Shown: positions 50,734 through 63,610, numbered from the stretch's first letter. The stretch is DNA of 64,000 nucleotides from JADKAV01 sp963769435 (GCA_963769435.1 CAVYLN010000002.1:310001-374000), one strand, 5' to 3'. Made by a program: numbers and translations. The notes: a model not told the origin generated them from the letters alone.

Positions 50734-51942
50734 TCAGCCGAGCCGGTCCACCACCGCGTCGAACACCCGGTGCGACAGATGCACCTTCTGCGTCCCGGGG
50801 ACCTCTTCGGTCACACCGCCGCCGAGCAGCAGCACCGCCTCATTGTGCTCGGTGCCGAATCCTCGGTTGTGGCCCACCGGGTTGGCCACCATGATGTCGC
50901 AACCCTTGGCCTCGAACTTGGCCTGTGCGTGCTCAAGCCACGTGCCGTTGTCGTCACCGGTCTCGGCGGCGAAACCGACCAGCAGGGGTGTCCGGCCGGC
51001 GCGCTCGGAGACCAGAGTGGCCAGCACGTCGGGATTGTGCACCAGATTCAGGTCGAGGGTCGAACTGTCCGACTTCTTGATCTTGGCATCGGGCAGGGTT
51101 TCGGCCCGGAAGTCCGCGATCGCCGCGGCCATCACGATGGCATCGGCTGAAGGGGCGAGCTCGCGGGCAGCGGCCAGCATCTCGTCGGCCGTCAGCGCAT
51201 CGACCACATCGACACCGGCAGGGGTCGGGACCGAGACGTCACCGCGGATCAGTGTCACCTTCGCCGCACGGGACACGGCGGCGGCTGCCAGTGCCATGGC
51301 CTGCTTGCCGGTGGACCGGTTTCCTATGTGACGCACCGGGTCGAGCCGCTCCCGCGTGCCCCCGCCGCTGATCACGACGTGACGTCCGCGCAGGTCCGGC
51401 TTCAGATCGGGTGAGGCCAGCGCGGCCTGGACGATCCACGCGATGGCCTCCGGTTCGGGCAGACGACCCGGTCCGGAGTCGAATCCGGTGAGACGGCCCG
51501 AGTCCGGATCCACCACCAGAACGCCGCGATCGCGCAGGGTCTGCACATTGGCGCGCGTCGCGGGGTGCTCCCACATCTCGGTGTGCATGGCCGGGAACAT
51601 GATCACCGGGCAGTGCGCCGTGAGCAGCGTGTTGGTGAGCAGATCGTCGGCCAGACCGTAGGAGGCCTTGGCCAGAAGGTTCGCCGTGGCCGGTGCCACG
51701 ACGACCAGGTCGGCCTGCTGTCCGATCCGGACGTGCGGGACCTCGTGGACGTTGTCGAAGAAGTCACATGTCACGGGCCTGCCGGACAGGGCCGACCACG
51801 TTGCGGCGCCGACGAACTCGAGCGCGGTCCGGGTGGGCACCACCGTGACTTTGGCGTCGAGCGCCTGGATCCGGCGCAGTACTTCAGCCGCTTTGTAGGC
51901 AGCGATTCCGCCGCCTACGCCGAGAACGACCTCGGGGTTCAG
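50734..51942 (-). CDS. coaBC: Bifunctional PPC decarboxylase / PPC synthetase, probable CTG start
   Basis: 402 residues. CoaC flavin domain: VVLGVGGGIAAYKAAEVLRRI (the usual Ser is Gly here), FPAMHTEMWEHPAT. CoaB domain: SGGGTRERLDPVRHIGNRSTGKQ, AAAIADFR, NPVGHNRGFGTEHNEAVLL. Makes phosphopantetheine for CoA. The conserved N-terminus has no ATG/GTG/TTG; the only fitting codon is CTG 51942, overlapping the rpoZ stop as CTGA. The next GTG would delete the Rossmann loop. Confidence 0.93.
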   Translation of the reverse strand: MNPEVVLGVGGGIAAYKAAEVLRRIQALDAKVTVVPTRTALEFVGAATWSALSGRPVTCDFFDNVHEVPHVRIGQQADLVVVAPATANLLAKASYGLADDLLTNTLLTAHCPVIMFPAMHTEMWEHPATRANVQTLRDRGVLVVDPDSGRLTGFDSGPGRLPEPEAIAWIVQAALASPDLKPDLRGRHVVISGGGTRERLDPVRHIGNRSTGKQAMALAAAAVSRAAKVTLIRGDVSVPTPAGVDVVDALTADEMLAAARELAPSADAIVMAAAIADFRAETLPDAKIKKSDSSTLDLNLVHNPDVLATLVSERAGRTPLLVGFAAETGDDNGTWLEHAQAKFEAKGCDIMVANPVGHNRGFGTEHNEAVLLLGGGVTEEVPGTQKVHLSHRVFDAVVDRLG

Positions 51943-52217
51943 GCTTCGGTCTCTTCGACAGTGACGTTGCTGGTCTCGAGCAGACCGTCGTTGATCTCCC
52001 GCATCGCGATCGACAGCGGCTTCTCGTGCTGGTAGGTCTCCACCAGCGGCCCCACGTGCTCGAGGGCACCTTCGGAGAGCTGGCTGTAGTACGCGTTGAT
52101 CTGCCGGGCACGGCGAGCCGCCTCGATGACCAAGGAGTACTTGGAATCCGTCTTCTCCAGCAACGCGTCCAGCGGAGGATATGTGATGCCTTCAGTACGG
52201 GTGTCTGCAACCGCCAC
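51939..52217 (-). CDS. rpoZ: RNA polymerase omega subunit
   Basis: 92 residues from GTG 52217 with AAAGG nearby, or 101 from GTG 52244. YPPLDALLEKTDSKYSLVIEAARRARQINAYYSQL is the omega core, which stabilises beta'. Conserved position between gmk and coaBC. A 16-nt perfect palindrome, GTAGCCGATCGGCTAC, lies at 52251-52266. Confidence 0.95.
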   Translation of the reverse strand: MAVADTRTEGITYPPLDALLEKTDSKYSLVIEAARRARQINAYYSQLSEGALEHVGPLVETYQHEKPLSIAMREINDGLLETSNVTVEETEA

Positions 52218-52348
52218 GGGGGAGCCTTTCGTCGACAAACTCACTTCAGGGTAGCCGATCGGCTACCTCACGCGTTGTCTGGACTCACCTCGCGGTCCGG
52301 CCGGTGTCAGGCAACGCTGCCCGCGCGGGGCGACACGTGCGTGTGGCG

Positions 52349-52377
52349 CGGGCGTCCAGGTGTTCGACGGACGCCCG
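52349..52377 (-). terminator. Hairpin after gmk
   Basis: CGGGCGTCC / GGACGCCCG, 9 bp perfect, 11-nt loop, 10 nt downstream of the gmk stop. No U tract. Separates gmk from rpoZ partially. Confidence 0.55.
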
Positions 52378-52386
52378 GCGCGCACG

Positions 52387-52935
52387 TCAGCCCGACCCGA
52401 TCAGAGCCCCGAGTTCGGCGGCCGCGGTGTCCACGTCCACGTTGCGGATGACATGGTCGAACTCCCCCTGCGCGGCAAGTTCCTCGTCCGCGCGCGCCAA
52501 CCTCGCGCTCAGCGCCTTCGCGTCCTCCGTCCCCCGTCCGACGAGCCGCCGCTTGAGCTCGTCGGCGCTCGGCGGTGCCAGGAAGACAAGCACGCTGGAC
52601 GGCATGGCCGCGCGAACCTGACGGGCCCCCTCCAACTCGATCTCGAGCAGCACCGGCCGGCCGGCGGCGAGGTGCTGCTCGACCGGACCGCGTGGTGTGC
52701 CGTACGAGTTGCCTGCGAACGTGGCCCATTCGAGAAGTTGCCCGTTGCGTGCCTGTTCCGCGAACTCCTCGGCCGAAAGGAAGTAGTACTCCTTGCCGTC
52801 CTGCTCGCCGGGCCGCGGTGCCCTGGTCGTGGCGGACACGGACAACCAGATGTCTGCGCGCGATTCCAGAAGCCTGGCCACCACCGTCGACTTGCCGACC
52901 CCGCTGGGCCCGGACACCACGAACAGTCGGCTCAT
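52387..52935 (-). CDS. gmk: Guanylate kinase
   Basis: 182 residues from ATG 52935. P-loop VVSGPSGVGKSTVVARL at residue 6, SVSATTRAPRPGEQDGKEYYF and LLEWATFAGNSYGTPRGPVEQ bind GMP. Its ATG overlaps the mihF stop (ATGA). GMP to GDP, nucleotide synthesis next to the pyr operon. Confidence 0.97.
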   Translation of the reverse strand: MSRLFVVSGPSGVGKSTVVARLLESRADIWLSVSATTRAPRPGEQDGKEYYFLSAEEFAEQARNGQLLEWATFAGNSYGTPRGPVEQHLAAGRPVLLEIELEGARQVRAAMPSSVLVFLAPPSADELKRRLVGRGTEDAKALSARLARADEELAAQGEFDHVIRNVDVDTAAAELGALIGSG

Positions 52936-53246
52936 CCGGACAAGGCCTGCGTGAGCATCTCCGCCTGGTGGCGCCCGAGGCCGCGCAGGCGCCGGGTCGG
53001 TGACACCTTGGCGTTGCGCATGAACCGGTCCAGCCGCTGCGGACCGACGCCGGGCATGCTCAGCAGCGCTTCCTGGACCCGCAGGGCCGCGACCACCTCG
53101 TCGACGTGGGCCAGGGCCAGCAGCTCCTGCCACGACAGATGCCCCGCGCGCAACTGCTCCTTGATCTGCGCCCGACGACGACGATTGTCGACGGCCTTGG
53201 CGCTGGCGGCAGCGCGTTGTTCGCTGGACAGGGATGGTGGCCGCAC
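52932..53246 (-). CDS. mihF: Actinobacterial integration host factor (mIHF)
   Basis: 104 residues from GTG 53246. SPVSEQ-type N-terminus is replaced by RPPSLSSEQRAAASAKAVDNRRRRAQIKEQL, followed by SWQELLALAHVDEVVAALRVQEALLSMPGVGPQRLDRFM (helix-two-turn-helix), the mIHF DNA-binding fold. An essential nucleoid-associated protein in mycobacteria. Adjacent to gmk and 10 nt after pyrF, as in other actinobacteria. Confidence 0.95.
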   Translation of the reverse strand: MRPPSLSSEQRAAASAKAVDNRRRRAQIKEQLRAGHLSWQELLALAHVDEVVAALRVQEALLSMPGVGPQRLDRFMRNAKVSPTRRLRGLGRHQAEMLTQALSG

Positions 53247-53256
53247 GGCGACGACC

Positions 53257-53961
53257 CTACCGAACGTCCCCCAGCGCCTGCTCAGCCTCCCCCGCGATCA
53301 ACCGGGCGGCACCGCGTGGATCCGGGGAGCCGGTGACGGGCCGGCCGACGACCAACAGTCCCGCACCGCTGGTGATGGCCTCGGCCGGGGTCACCACACG
53401 GTGCTGGTCGGCGTGCTCGACACCTGCCGGCCTGATGCCGGGAGTGATCAGAAGCGGTCCGTCGCCGAGCAGTGCCCGCAGTGTTGCGACCTCGTGTGCC
53501 GAGCTCACGATCGCGCGAGCACCGGCCGCAACAGCCAGCCGTGCCCATCGCATCACCACTTGTTCCGGCGTGCCGGAGACCGCGAGTTCGGTCAGATCCA
53601 GCGCGCTGAGACTGGTCAGCACGGTCACTGCCGCCACCCGGGTCTCGGGCAGCGCCTCGGCCACGGCGGCGATCCCGGCGGTTCCCGCGGATGCGTGCAC
53701 GGTGAGGATGTCCGGGCGCAACGCAGCGACCGAACGCGCAGCACCGGCCATCGTGTTGGGGATGTCGTGCAGTTTGAGGTCGAGGAAGAGTTCACAGTCC
53801 GGGGCCGCCGCGCGGATCTCGGCGACTCCGAGTGCTCCGTCGCGGAGATAGGTCTCCAGACCCACCTTGACGTGGGAGAACACCCCGTTGACCGCGTTGG
53901 CCCAACGGCACGCGGTGTCCAGGTCGGGGGCGTCGAGCGCCAGGGCGACCGGTGCTGTCAT
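53257..53961 (-). CDS. pyrF: Orotidine 5'-phosphate decarboxylase
   Basis: 234 residues from ATG 53961 preceded by AGGAGG. The catalytic DxKxxD motif is FLDLKLHDIPNTM, with PGIRPAG the phosphate loop. This is the short form rather than the long form of mycobacteria. ATG overlaps the pyrD stop (ATGA). Last step of UMP synthesis. Confidence 0.96.
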   Translation of the reverse strand: MTAPVALALDAPDLDTACRWANAVNGVFSHVKVGLETYLRDGALGVAEIRAAAPDCELFLDLKLHDIPNTMAGAARSVAALRPDILTVHASAGTAGIAAVAEALPETRVAAVTVLTSLSALDLTELAVSGTPEQVVMRWARLAVAAGARAIVSSAHEVATLRALLGDGPLLITPGIRPAGVEHADQHRVVTPAEAITSGAGLLVVGRPVTGSPDPRGAARLIAGEAEQALGDVR

Positions 53962-54890
53962 GTCATACCTCCTCGATGTGCGATACCCACGGCCTCGGAG
54001 ACGGTCTCGAAACCTCGGGCGTCCAGCAACTCCAGCAACTCGCGCTGCACCCGCAGCGGGGCGGACGGGTCGTGGAAGGTCATGGTGCCGACGCTGACGG
54101 CTGAGGCACCCGCCGCGATGAACTGCAGTGCGTCTTCGCCTGTGGTGATGCCTCCCATCCCGAGAATCGGAACCTCTGGCAGCACCTGATGGATCTGCCA
54201 GACACAGCGCACCGCCATCGGCCGGATCGCCGGTCCGCTCAGGCCACCGGTCACGCCGCCCAGGATCGGCCGCAGAGTATCGGTGTCGATGGCCATCCCC
54301 AGGGTCGTGTTGATGACCGACAGGCCATCGGCACCGGCGTTGTGACACGCCATCGCGATCTCGGCGATGCTGGTGACGTCCGGCGACAACTTCGCGAAGA
54401 TCGGAACATCGCTGCTGGTGTTGCGGCGGACCTGATGGATCACCGCAGAGGCCGACATGACCTCACATGCGAAGACCTGTCCGCGACTCTCCACGTTGGG
54501 ACACGAGATGTTGACCTCGATCGCGCGCACGGCGGGCTCGTTGCGCAGGATTCTTGCGATCTGCGCATACTCGTCGACGGTCTCCCCCGCGATGGAGACC
54601 ACCGCAGCGACCCCGTTGTCGGTCAGCCACGCCAAGTCGTTGGCCAGGAAGGACTCGATCCCGGGACCCTGCAGCCCGATCGAGTTCAGCATGCCCGAGG
54701 GGGTCTCCACCATCCGCGGCGTCGGTCGACCCGAGCGCGGCCGCAACATGATGCTCTTGGTCACCACCCCGCCGATCTCTGTGAGGTCGAAGAAGGCGGC
54801 GAGTTCCCTGCCGGCGGCCGCACATCCGGACGCGGTGAACGCCGGACCTGCGAACTCGACACCGCCCAAAGTGACACGCGGGTCAGTCAT
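53958..54890 (-). CDS. pyrD: Dihydroorotate dehydrogenase, class 1B catalytic subunit
   Basis: 310 residues from ATG 54890. FMN barrel; the catalytic base is the Cys in EVNISCPNVESRG, the class 1 marker, and GMGGITTGEDALQFIAAGASAVSVGT closes the phosphate site. Paired with pyrK, so NAD is the electron acceptor rather than quinone. Overlaps pyrK by 8 nt. Confidence 0.95.
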   Translation of the reverse strand: MTDPRVTLGGVEFAGPAFTASGCAAAGRELAAFFDLTEIGGVVTKSIMLRPRSGRPTPRMVETPSGMLNSIGLQGPGIESFLANDLAWLTDNGVAAVVSIAGETVDEYAQIARILRNEPAVRAIEVNISCPNVESRGQVFACEVMSASAVIHQVRRNTSSDVPIFAKLSPDVTSIAEIAMACHNAGADGLSVINTTLGMAIDTDTLRPILGGVTGGLSGPAIRPMAVRCVWQIHQVLPEVPILGMGGITTGEDALQFIAAGASAVSVGTMTFHDPSAPLRVQRELLELLDARGFETVSEAVGIAHRGGMT

Positions 54891-55715
54891 CGCGGGGCTC
54901 CGGTGCTCCGAGGGTGTCCGCCGGGACTGTACCCACCTCCGACCAGCGCACCCGATCGCCGAAGAAGACCGGTCCTTCCGTGCACGACCGGACCATCCGC
55001 GTGACCCCGTCATCCCCCACGACCGGGAGGACACAGGTCATGCACACGCCGACGCCGCACGCCATCGACTCCTCGACGGCGCACTGCGCGACAGCACCGA
55101 ACTCGGCGCTGACCTCCGAGACCGCCTGCAGCATGGCCATCGGGCCGCAGGCGTAGACCGCCGGGTGTCCGCCGGCCAGAATCCTTCGCAGTGGGTCGGT
55201 CACCCGGCCCCGCTCCCCCGCGGACCCGTCGTCGGTGGTCACGTACACCGCGTCGCTGACCCGTCTGGCCTCCACCACACCGTGCAGGCGATCGACATCG
55301 CCGGCGCCGACGATGATCTCGACCGCGCATCCGCGCGCGCGCAGTTGGGAGGCCAGTTCGAACAGCGGTGCCACCCCGTACCCGCCACCGACCAGAACGC
55401 ACGGCACGGGTTCGGTCGGCAACCGGAAGGGCCGACCCAGCGGCGCGATCACATTGATCACGTCCCCGGGCCTTCGGGTCACCAGCCACTTGGTCCCCGG
55501 ACCCTTGGGCGACACGATGATCTGCAGAGCACCTCCGGCCTTGGTCGAGGCGGATCGGATGGAGAACGCCCGGCGCAGGATATGCGCATCGTCGACGGCG
55601 ATGGCCACGAAGTGTCCCGGCCGGAAACCGTCCGCGATTCCCGGCGCCGCGAACGACATGTGCCAGTAGGCGCCCTCGCGGCGGACACTGAGGATCTCGG
55701 CGTCCGCCTGCGTGC

Positions 55716-55719
<4 letters not shown>
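54883..55719 (-). CDS. pyrK: Dihydroorotate dehydrogenase electron transfer subunit
   Basis: 278 residues. FAD domain (HILRRAFSIRSAS), NAD domain (VLVGGGYGVAPLFELASQL, VYACGPMAMLQAV) and a C-terminal 2Fe-2S cluster site, EESMACGVGVCMTC. Supplies NAD coupling to PyrD 1B. ATG 55719 overlaps the carB stop. Confidence 0.95.
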
Positions 55720-59014
<3,295 letters not shown>

Positions 59015-59015
<1 letters not shown>

Positions 59016-60173
59016 CAGGACCGCCCCTCCATCGCGGCTGCGAATCTGTCGAACAGGTAGGCCGAATCGTGCGGTCCGGCCGCGGCCTCCGGGTGGTACT
59101 GGACGCTGAATGCCGGGACGTCCAGACACTGCAGTCCTTCGACGACATCGTCGTTGAGACACACGTGGCTGACCCGGACGCGCCCGAACTCACCGTCGAC
59201 CTCGGTGTCCAGGGGGGCCTTCACCGCGAAACCGTGGTTGTGGGCGGTGACCTCCACCTTGCCGGTCGAGCGGTCCTGGACCGGTTGGTTGATGCCGCGG
59301 TGACCGTATGCGAGTTTGTAGGTCTCGAAGCCCAATGCGCGTCCCAGGATCTGATTGCCGAAGCAGATACCGAATGTCGGCAGGGCATCGGACAGCGCGC
59401 TGCGGGCGACGCCCACCGCGTGATCGGCCGTCGCCGGGTCTCCGGGGCCGTTGGAGAAGAACAGCCCGTCCGGCGACAGGGCCCTGATCTGCTCGTACGT
59501 GTAGTTCGAGGGCACGACATGGACGGTCATCCCGCGCTCGGCCATAAGTGTGGGTGTCATCCGTTTGATCCCCAGGTCGACTGCCACCACTGTGTAGCGG
59601 CTCTCCGGCTCGGCAGCGACCACATACGGTTCGGCCGTGCTCACCTGCGCCGACAGGTTCGCCCCCAGCATGCCCGGGAGACGCCTTCACCTGTTCCAGC
59701 ATCGTGGCCGCATCCGTGAGGGCCTCCCCGCTGAACAGACCCACCCGCATCACGCCGCGCTCTCGCAGATGCCTGGTCAGTGCCCGGGTGTCGACTCCGC
59801 GCACACCCACCACGCCGGCCCGTGCCAGTGCCGGCCCCAGCGGATCGGTCGCACGCCAGTTGCTCGCGACCGGGCTCAGATCGCGCACGACGAACCCCGC
59901 TGCCCAGATCCGGCCCGACTCAGGATCCTCGGGGTTCATCCCGGTGTTGCCGATGTGCGGAGCGGTCATCACGACGACCTGTCGGTGATATGAGGGGTCG
60001 GTGAGCGTCTCCTGATAGCCGGTCATGCCCGTGGCGAACACGGCTTCCCCGAACACGCTGCCGCGCGCACCGAACGCCTCGCCTCGAAGGGAAGTGCCGT
60101 CCTCCAGAACGAGTAGCGCGGGGTCGGAGGTCCGGGTGTCCGGATCTTCGAGCATGGGGATGGTGAAACTCAT
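59015..60173 (-). CDS. carA: Carbamoyl-phosphate synthase small subunit, one frameshift
   Basis: Glutaminase subunit. ATG 60173 preceded by GAGGAG, overlapping the membrane-protein stop. N-terminal FGEAVFATGMTGYQETLTDPSYH, and GATase site TFGICFGNQILGRALG (nucleophile Cys) with SVQYHPEAAAGPHDS. The break near 59680 between KASPG and MLGANLSAQVS has one extra C. Corrected length 385. Supplies carbamoyl phosphate to both pyr and arg pathways. Confidence 0.95.
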
Positions 60174-60697
60174 CGGTTCTCCTCACATAACGCCTGGCTG
60201 GCCTGCACCAACCTGACAACGTCCTCGGCTGCATCGGGGCGGAAACCCGTCTGCAGCGCCATGTCGCCCACATGCCAGAACCACAGGACGACCCCGTCCT
60301 TCTCCGCGACCTGGCCGGCGACACCACGACCGAGTTCGGCTCCGGTGATCTGATCGGCGGCCAGGAAGATCGACAGCTCGCCCATCCTCTCCAGCCGTAC
60401 ACCTTTGCCTTCTACTCCTGCGGACGCATTGCCCGGGGCACCCAGACCACTGGCTACCACACGTTGCATCCAGTCCTGTGCGGGCGCGGTGCCCAGGTAC
60501 CGGCCGGCCACCTCGAGCTGCGGGTCGAAGCCCTCGGGGACCGGCCGCAGCGGAAGGTCGACGGCCGCTCGACGCCGCCAACTGCGCCACATGCCCCACA
60601 GCGCCAATGCGATGACCGCGATCACGGCCAGCGTCAGGGCCAGACGTTGTGGCCATGCGGTGACCTGTTGCGATTCGGCGGCCAGCAGGGTGTTCAT
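60170..60697 (-). CDS. Single-pass membrane protein of the actinobacterial pyr operon
   Basis: 175 residues from ATG 60697, sharing a base with the pyrC stop. One membrane helix at about residues 17-38 (RLALTLAVIAVIALALWGMW) and a soluble C-terminal domain (PAQDWMQRVVASGLGA...MGELSIFLAADQITGAELG). Actinobacteria have a membrane gene between pyrC and carA (Rv1382 in M. tuberculosis). Function unknown; its place suggests membrane tethering or regulation, not shown. Confidence 0.8.
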   Translation of the reverse strand: MNTLLAAESQQVTAWPQRLALTLAVIAVIALALWGMWRSWRRRAAVDLPLRPVPEGFDPQLEVAGRYLGTAPAQDWMQRVVASGLGAPGNASAGVEGKGVRLERMGELSIFLAADQITGAELGRGVAGQVAEKDGVVLWFWHVGDMALQTGFRPDAAEDVVRLVQASQALCEENR

Positions 60698-61986
60698 CAG
60701 ACGGTTTCGTACTCCACCACTGCGCCGTCGAGGACTGTGGGCCTGCCCCGCAACCACGTGCTGAGCACGCGACCGTGAAGGACCATGCCGGCATACGGTG
60801 TGTTCCGGCTGCGGCTGACCATGTCACCGGGCGACACGACCCACTCGGGGTCGGGATCGAACACGGTCAGGTTCGCGGGTTCCCCCACCGCGAGCGGCCG
60901 TCCGTGATCGGACACCCGGCCGATGCGCGCGGGCGCGATCGACATCCGCTGCGCGACGGCTTCCCAATCCAGGCGTCCGGGCCGGACCATCGTCTCGTTG
61001 ACGACGGCGAGCGCCGTCTGCAGGCCGAGCATTCCGAAAGCCGCCGCGGCCCACTCGCACTCCTTGTCCTCCATCGCGTGCGGTGCGTGATCGGTGGCCA
61101 CGATGTCGATAACGCCCTCGGCCAGGGCCTGCCGCACAGCCTGCACGTCGGCGTCGCTGCGCAGTGGCGGGTTGACCTTGTATATGGGGTCGTAGGTCGT
61201 AGCCAGGTCATGGGTCAGCAGCAGATGGTGAGGAGTGACCTCGGCTGTCACCGAGATTCCGCGACTCTTCGCCCAGCGAAGGATCTCCACCGAACCCGCG
61301 GTGGAGACATGACAGATGTGCAGTCTGGATCCCACGTGCTCGGCCAGCAGCACATCGCGGGCGATGATCGCCTCCTCGGCGACCGCGGGCCACCCGGCCA
61401 GCCCGAGTTGCCCGGACAGTTCCCCTTCGTGCATCTGGGAGCCCTCGGTCAGACGAGGTTCCTGGGCGTGCTGCGCGATCACACCGTCGAACGCCTTCAC
61501 GTACTCCAGTGACCGGCGCATCAACTGCGCATCGGAGACGCAGTGTCCGTCGTCACTGAACACGCGGACCCGGGCGGCGGAATCGGCCATGGCACCGAGT
61601 TCGGCGAGGCGTTGACCCGCCAGGCCGACAGTGACAGCACCCACAGGTCTCACATCCGCGTACCCGGCCTCGAGACCGAGTCTCCAGACCTGTTCCACAA
61701 CTCCCGCGGTGTCGGCCACCGGATCCGTGTTGGCCATCGCGTGCACCGCGGTGAAACCCCCGGCGGCGGCGGCCCGGGTGCCGGACTCGACGGTCTCCGC
61801 GTCCTCCCGGCCGGGTTCCCGCAGGTGCGTGTGCAGATCCACGAGCCCGGGCAGAAGGACCGCACCGGCGCAGTCGATGATCCGGTCCGCGTCGAGGCCC
61901 GCGCCGATTTCGGCGATGACCCCGTCTTCGATGCGCACATCGACGGCTTCCCCACCGAGCGGACGGACGTTGTGCAGCACTGTCAT
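60697..61986 (-). CDS. pyrC: Dihydroorotase
   Basis: 429 residues, class I amidohydrolase. Zinc ligands: LVDLHTHLREPG (HxH), HICHVSTAGS, and Asp in DIVATDHAPH. ATG 61986 overlaps the pyrB stop (ATGA). A pyrB frameshift happens to put pyrB's start in frame with pyrC, giving an apparent 739-residue fusion; separate genes are the right reading. Confidence 0.96.
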   Translation of the reverse strand: MTVLHNVRPLGGEAVDVRIEDGVIAEIGAGLDADRIIDCAGAVLLPGLVDLHTHLREPGREDAETVESGTRAAAAGGFTAVHAMANTDPVADTAGVVEQVWRLGLEAGYADVRPVGAVTVGLAGQRLAELGAMADSAARVRVFSDDGHCVSDAQLMRRSLEYVKAFDGVIAQHAQEPRLTEGSQMHEGELSGQLGLAGWPAVAEEAIIARDVLLAEHVGSRLHICHVSTAGSVEILRWAKSRGISVTAEVTPHHLLLTHDLATTYDPIYKVNPPLRSDADVQAVRQALAEGVIDIVATDHAPHAMEDKECEWAAAAFGMLGLQTALAVVNETMVRPGRLDWEAVAQRMSIAPARIGRVSDHGRPLAVGEPANLTVFDPDPEWVVSPGDMVSRSRNTPYAGMVLHGRVLSTWLRGRPTVLDGAVVEYETV

Positions 61987-62916
61987 GACTCTTGGCCTCC
62001 CAGCAGTAGGTACAGCACGGCCATCCGGACGTGCACCCCGTTCGTGACCTGGTCGAGGATCACCGATCGGCCGGAGTCCGCGACATCGGCTGCGATCTCC
62101 ATGCCCCGGTTCATCGGACCCGGATGCATCACGATCGCGTGGTCGGGCAACGAACTCATCCGCGGCACGTCGAGGCCGTACCGCCGGGAGTATTCCCGGG
62201 CACTGGGGAAGAACGCGGCGTTCATCCGTTCCATCTGGACGCGCAGCATCATCACCACGTCGGCCTTGACGATGGCCTCGTCGAGGTCGTAGCTCACCCG
62301 GCAGGGCCAGGTCTCGACACCGACCGGCAGCAGCGTCGGGCGGCGCGACCAGAGTCACGTTCGCGCCCAGTGTGTCGAGCAGCCACACGTTGGAGCGCGC
62401 GACCCGGGAGTGCAGCACGTCGCCGACGATCACCACGTTCAGGCCGTCGAGTGAACCCTCGCCGTCGCGCAGATGCGCACGCATCGTGTAGGCGTCGAGC
62501 AGCGCTTGTGTCGGATGCTCGTGCGTCCCGTCGCCTGCGTTGATGACCGCACCGTGGATCCAGCCGCTGTTCGCCAGGCGGTGGGCCGCCCCACTGGCGT
62601 TGTGCCGGATGACCACCGCGTCGGCCCCCATGGCCTGCAGCGTCAGTGCCGTGTCCTTGAGTGACTCGCCCTTGGAAAGACTCGACCCCTTGGCCGAGAA
62701 GTTGATCACGTCCGCGGACAGGCGCTTGGCGGCTGCCTCGAACGAGATCCGCGTGCGGGTGGAGTCCTCGAAGAACAGGTTGACCACCGTCCGTCCCCGC
62801 AGCGTGGGCAACTTCTTGACCGGCCGGTCGGCCACCTGGGCGAGTTCCCGGGCGGTGTCCAGGATCGACAGGGCGTCGGCCTGGCTCAGATCAGTGGTGG
62901 ACAGCAAGTGGCGCAT
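61983..62916 (-). CDS. pyrB: Aspartate carbamoyltransferase catalytic chain, one frameshift
   Basis: ATG 62916 immediately follows the pyrR stop (TGAATG). Carbamoyl-phosphate loop FFEDSTRTRISFE, KGSSLSKGESLKDT, HPTQALLDAYT; C-terminal HPGPMNRGMEI. The break near 62335 (LVAPP / TLLPVGVETW) has one extra G. Corrected length 310, normal. No pyrI regulatory gene. Confidence 0.95.
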
Positions 62917-63471
62917 TCAGTTCCCTCCCGCACGTACGAGCCGGACCGCATCGACTCCGTCGGTCTCGGCCAGAGTCACCTGCACGTCGTCCTCACGCGA
63001 CGTGGGCAGGTTCTTCCCCACGTAGTCGGCGCGGATGGGCAGGTCTCGGTGACCGCGGTCCACGAGGACCGCGAGTTGCACGGCCCGTGGTCGCCCGATG
63101 TCGGCGAGGGCGTCCATGGCAGCGCGCGTGGTGCGACCGCTGAAGAGCACATCATCGACGATCACCACCGTCTTGCCGGTGATGTCACCCCCGGGGATCA
63201 CCGTCGGGTGCAGAGCGACGGTCGGACGCAGTCGCAGGTCGTCGCGGTACATCCCGACGTCCAGCGCCCCGGCGGGCACTTCGCGGTCCTCGATCTTCGA
63301 CATGGCCGCGGCGATCCGCTCCGCGAGCGGGACTCCACGCCGGGGGATCCCCAGCAGGACGAGGTCGTCGGCTCCGCGGTTGCGTTCGAGGATCTCGTGA
63401 GCGATGCGGACCACCGCTCGATTGATGTCGGAATCGCTGAGGGATTCCTGGGACTCGTGGTCAGGCGTCAT
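62917..63471 (-). CDS. pyrR: PyrR, pyr operon RNA-binding regulator / UPRTase
   Basis: 184 residues from ATG 63471. PRPP motif VVIVDDVLFSGRTTRAAMDAL; LLGIPRRGVPLAERIA near the N-terminus. Binds pyr mRNA when UMP is high. Leader loop visible 20 nt upstream of the start. First gene of the pyr operon; intact. Confidence 0.95.
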   Translation of the reverse strand: MTPDHESQESLSDSDINRAVVRIAHEILERNRGADDLVLLGIPRRGVPLAERIAAAMSKIEDREVPAGALDVGMYRDDLRLRPTVALHPTVIPGGDITGKTVVIVDDVLFSGRTTRAAMDALADIGRPRAVQLAVLVDRGHRDLPIRADYVGKNLPTSREDDVQVTLAETDGVDAVRLVRAGGN

Positions 63472-63478
63472 CGCGTCC

Positions 63479-63511
63479 AACCCCCCTTCTCCGCCTCGCT
63501 GGACGGTGGTT
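63479..63511 (-). promoter_or_regulatory. PyrR-binding stem-loop covering the pyrR ribosome-binding site
   Basis: On the sense strand AACCACC pairs with GGGGGTT around a loop containing TCCAGCGAGGC (63493-63503), which matches the PyrR-binding consensus UCCNGNGAGGY. The purine-rich ribosome site GGAGAAGGGG is inside the structure 8-20 nt before the ATG. This fits translational repression as described in Mycobacterium smegmatis. Confidence 0.75.
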
Positions 63512-63580
63512 AAAGGAAAGGCTTTCGTCCCCGACGCTATCACCCGTATGGCCAGGCCCGGCGCAGGCATTCCCGTCGAG

Positions 63581-63610
63581 TTGCCTCCCGGTAGTCACTC
63601 TCCGTAGCCT
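63581..63610 (+). promoter_or_regulatory. Possible bldD promoter
   Basis: TTGCCT, 18-nt spacer, TAGCCT, about 38 nt before the bldD ATG. Moderate match only. Between 63512 and 63580 the divergent gap shows no ORF or repeat. Confidence 0.35.

Noticed and set aside
60697..62916. Apparent 739-residue PyrB-PyrC fusion
   Set aside because: The middle is nonsense created by the pyrB frame break; the real pyrB C-terminus is present in the next frame and its stop overlaps the pyrC start.
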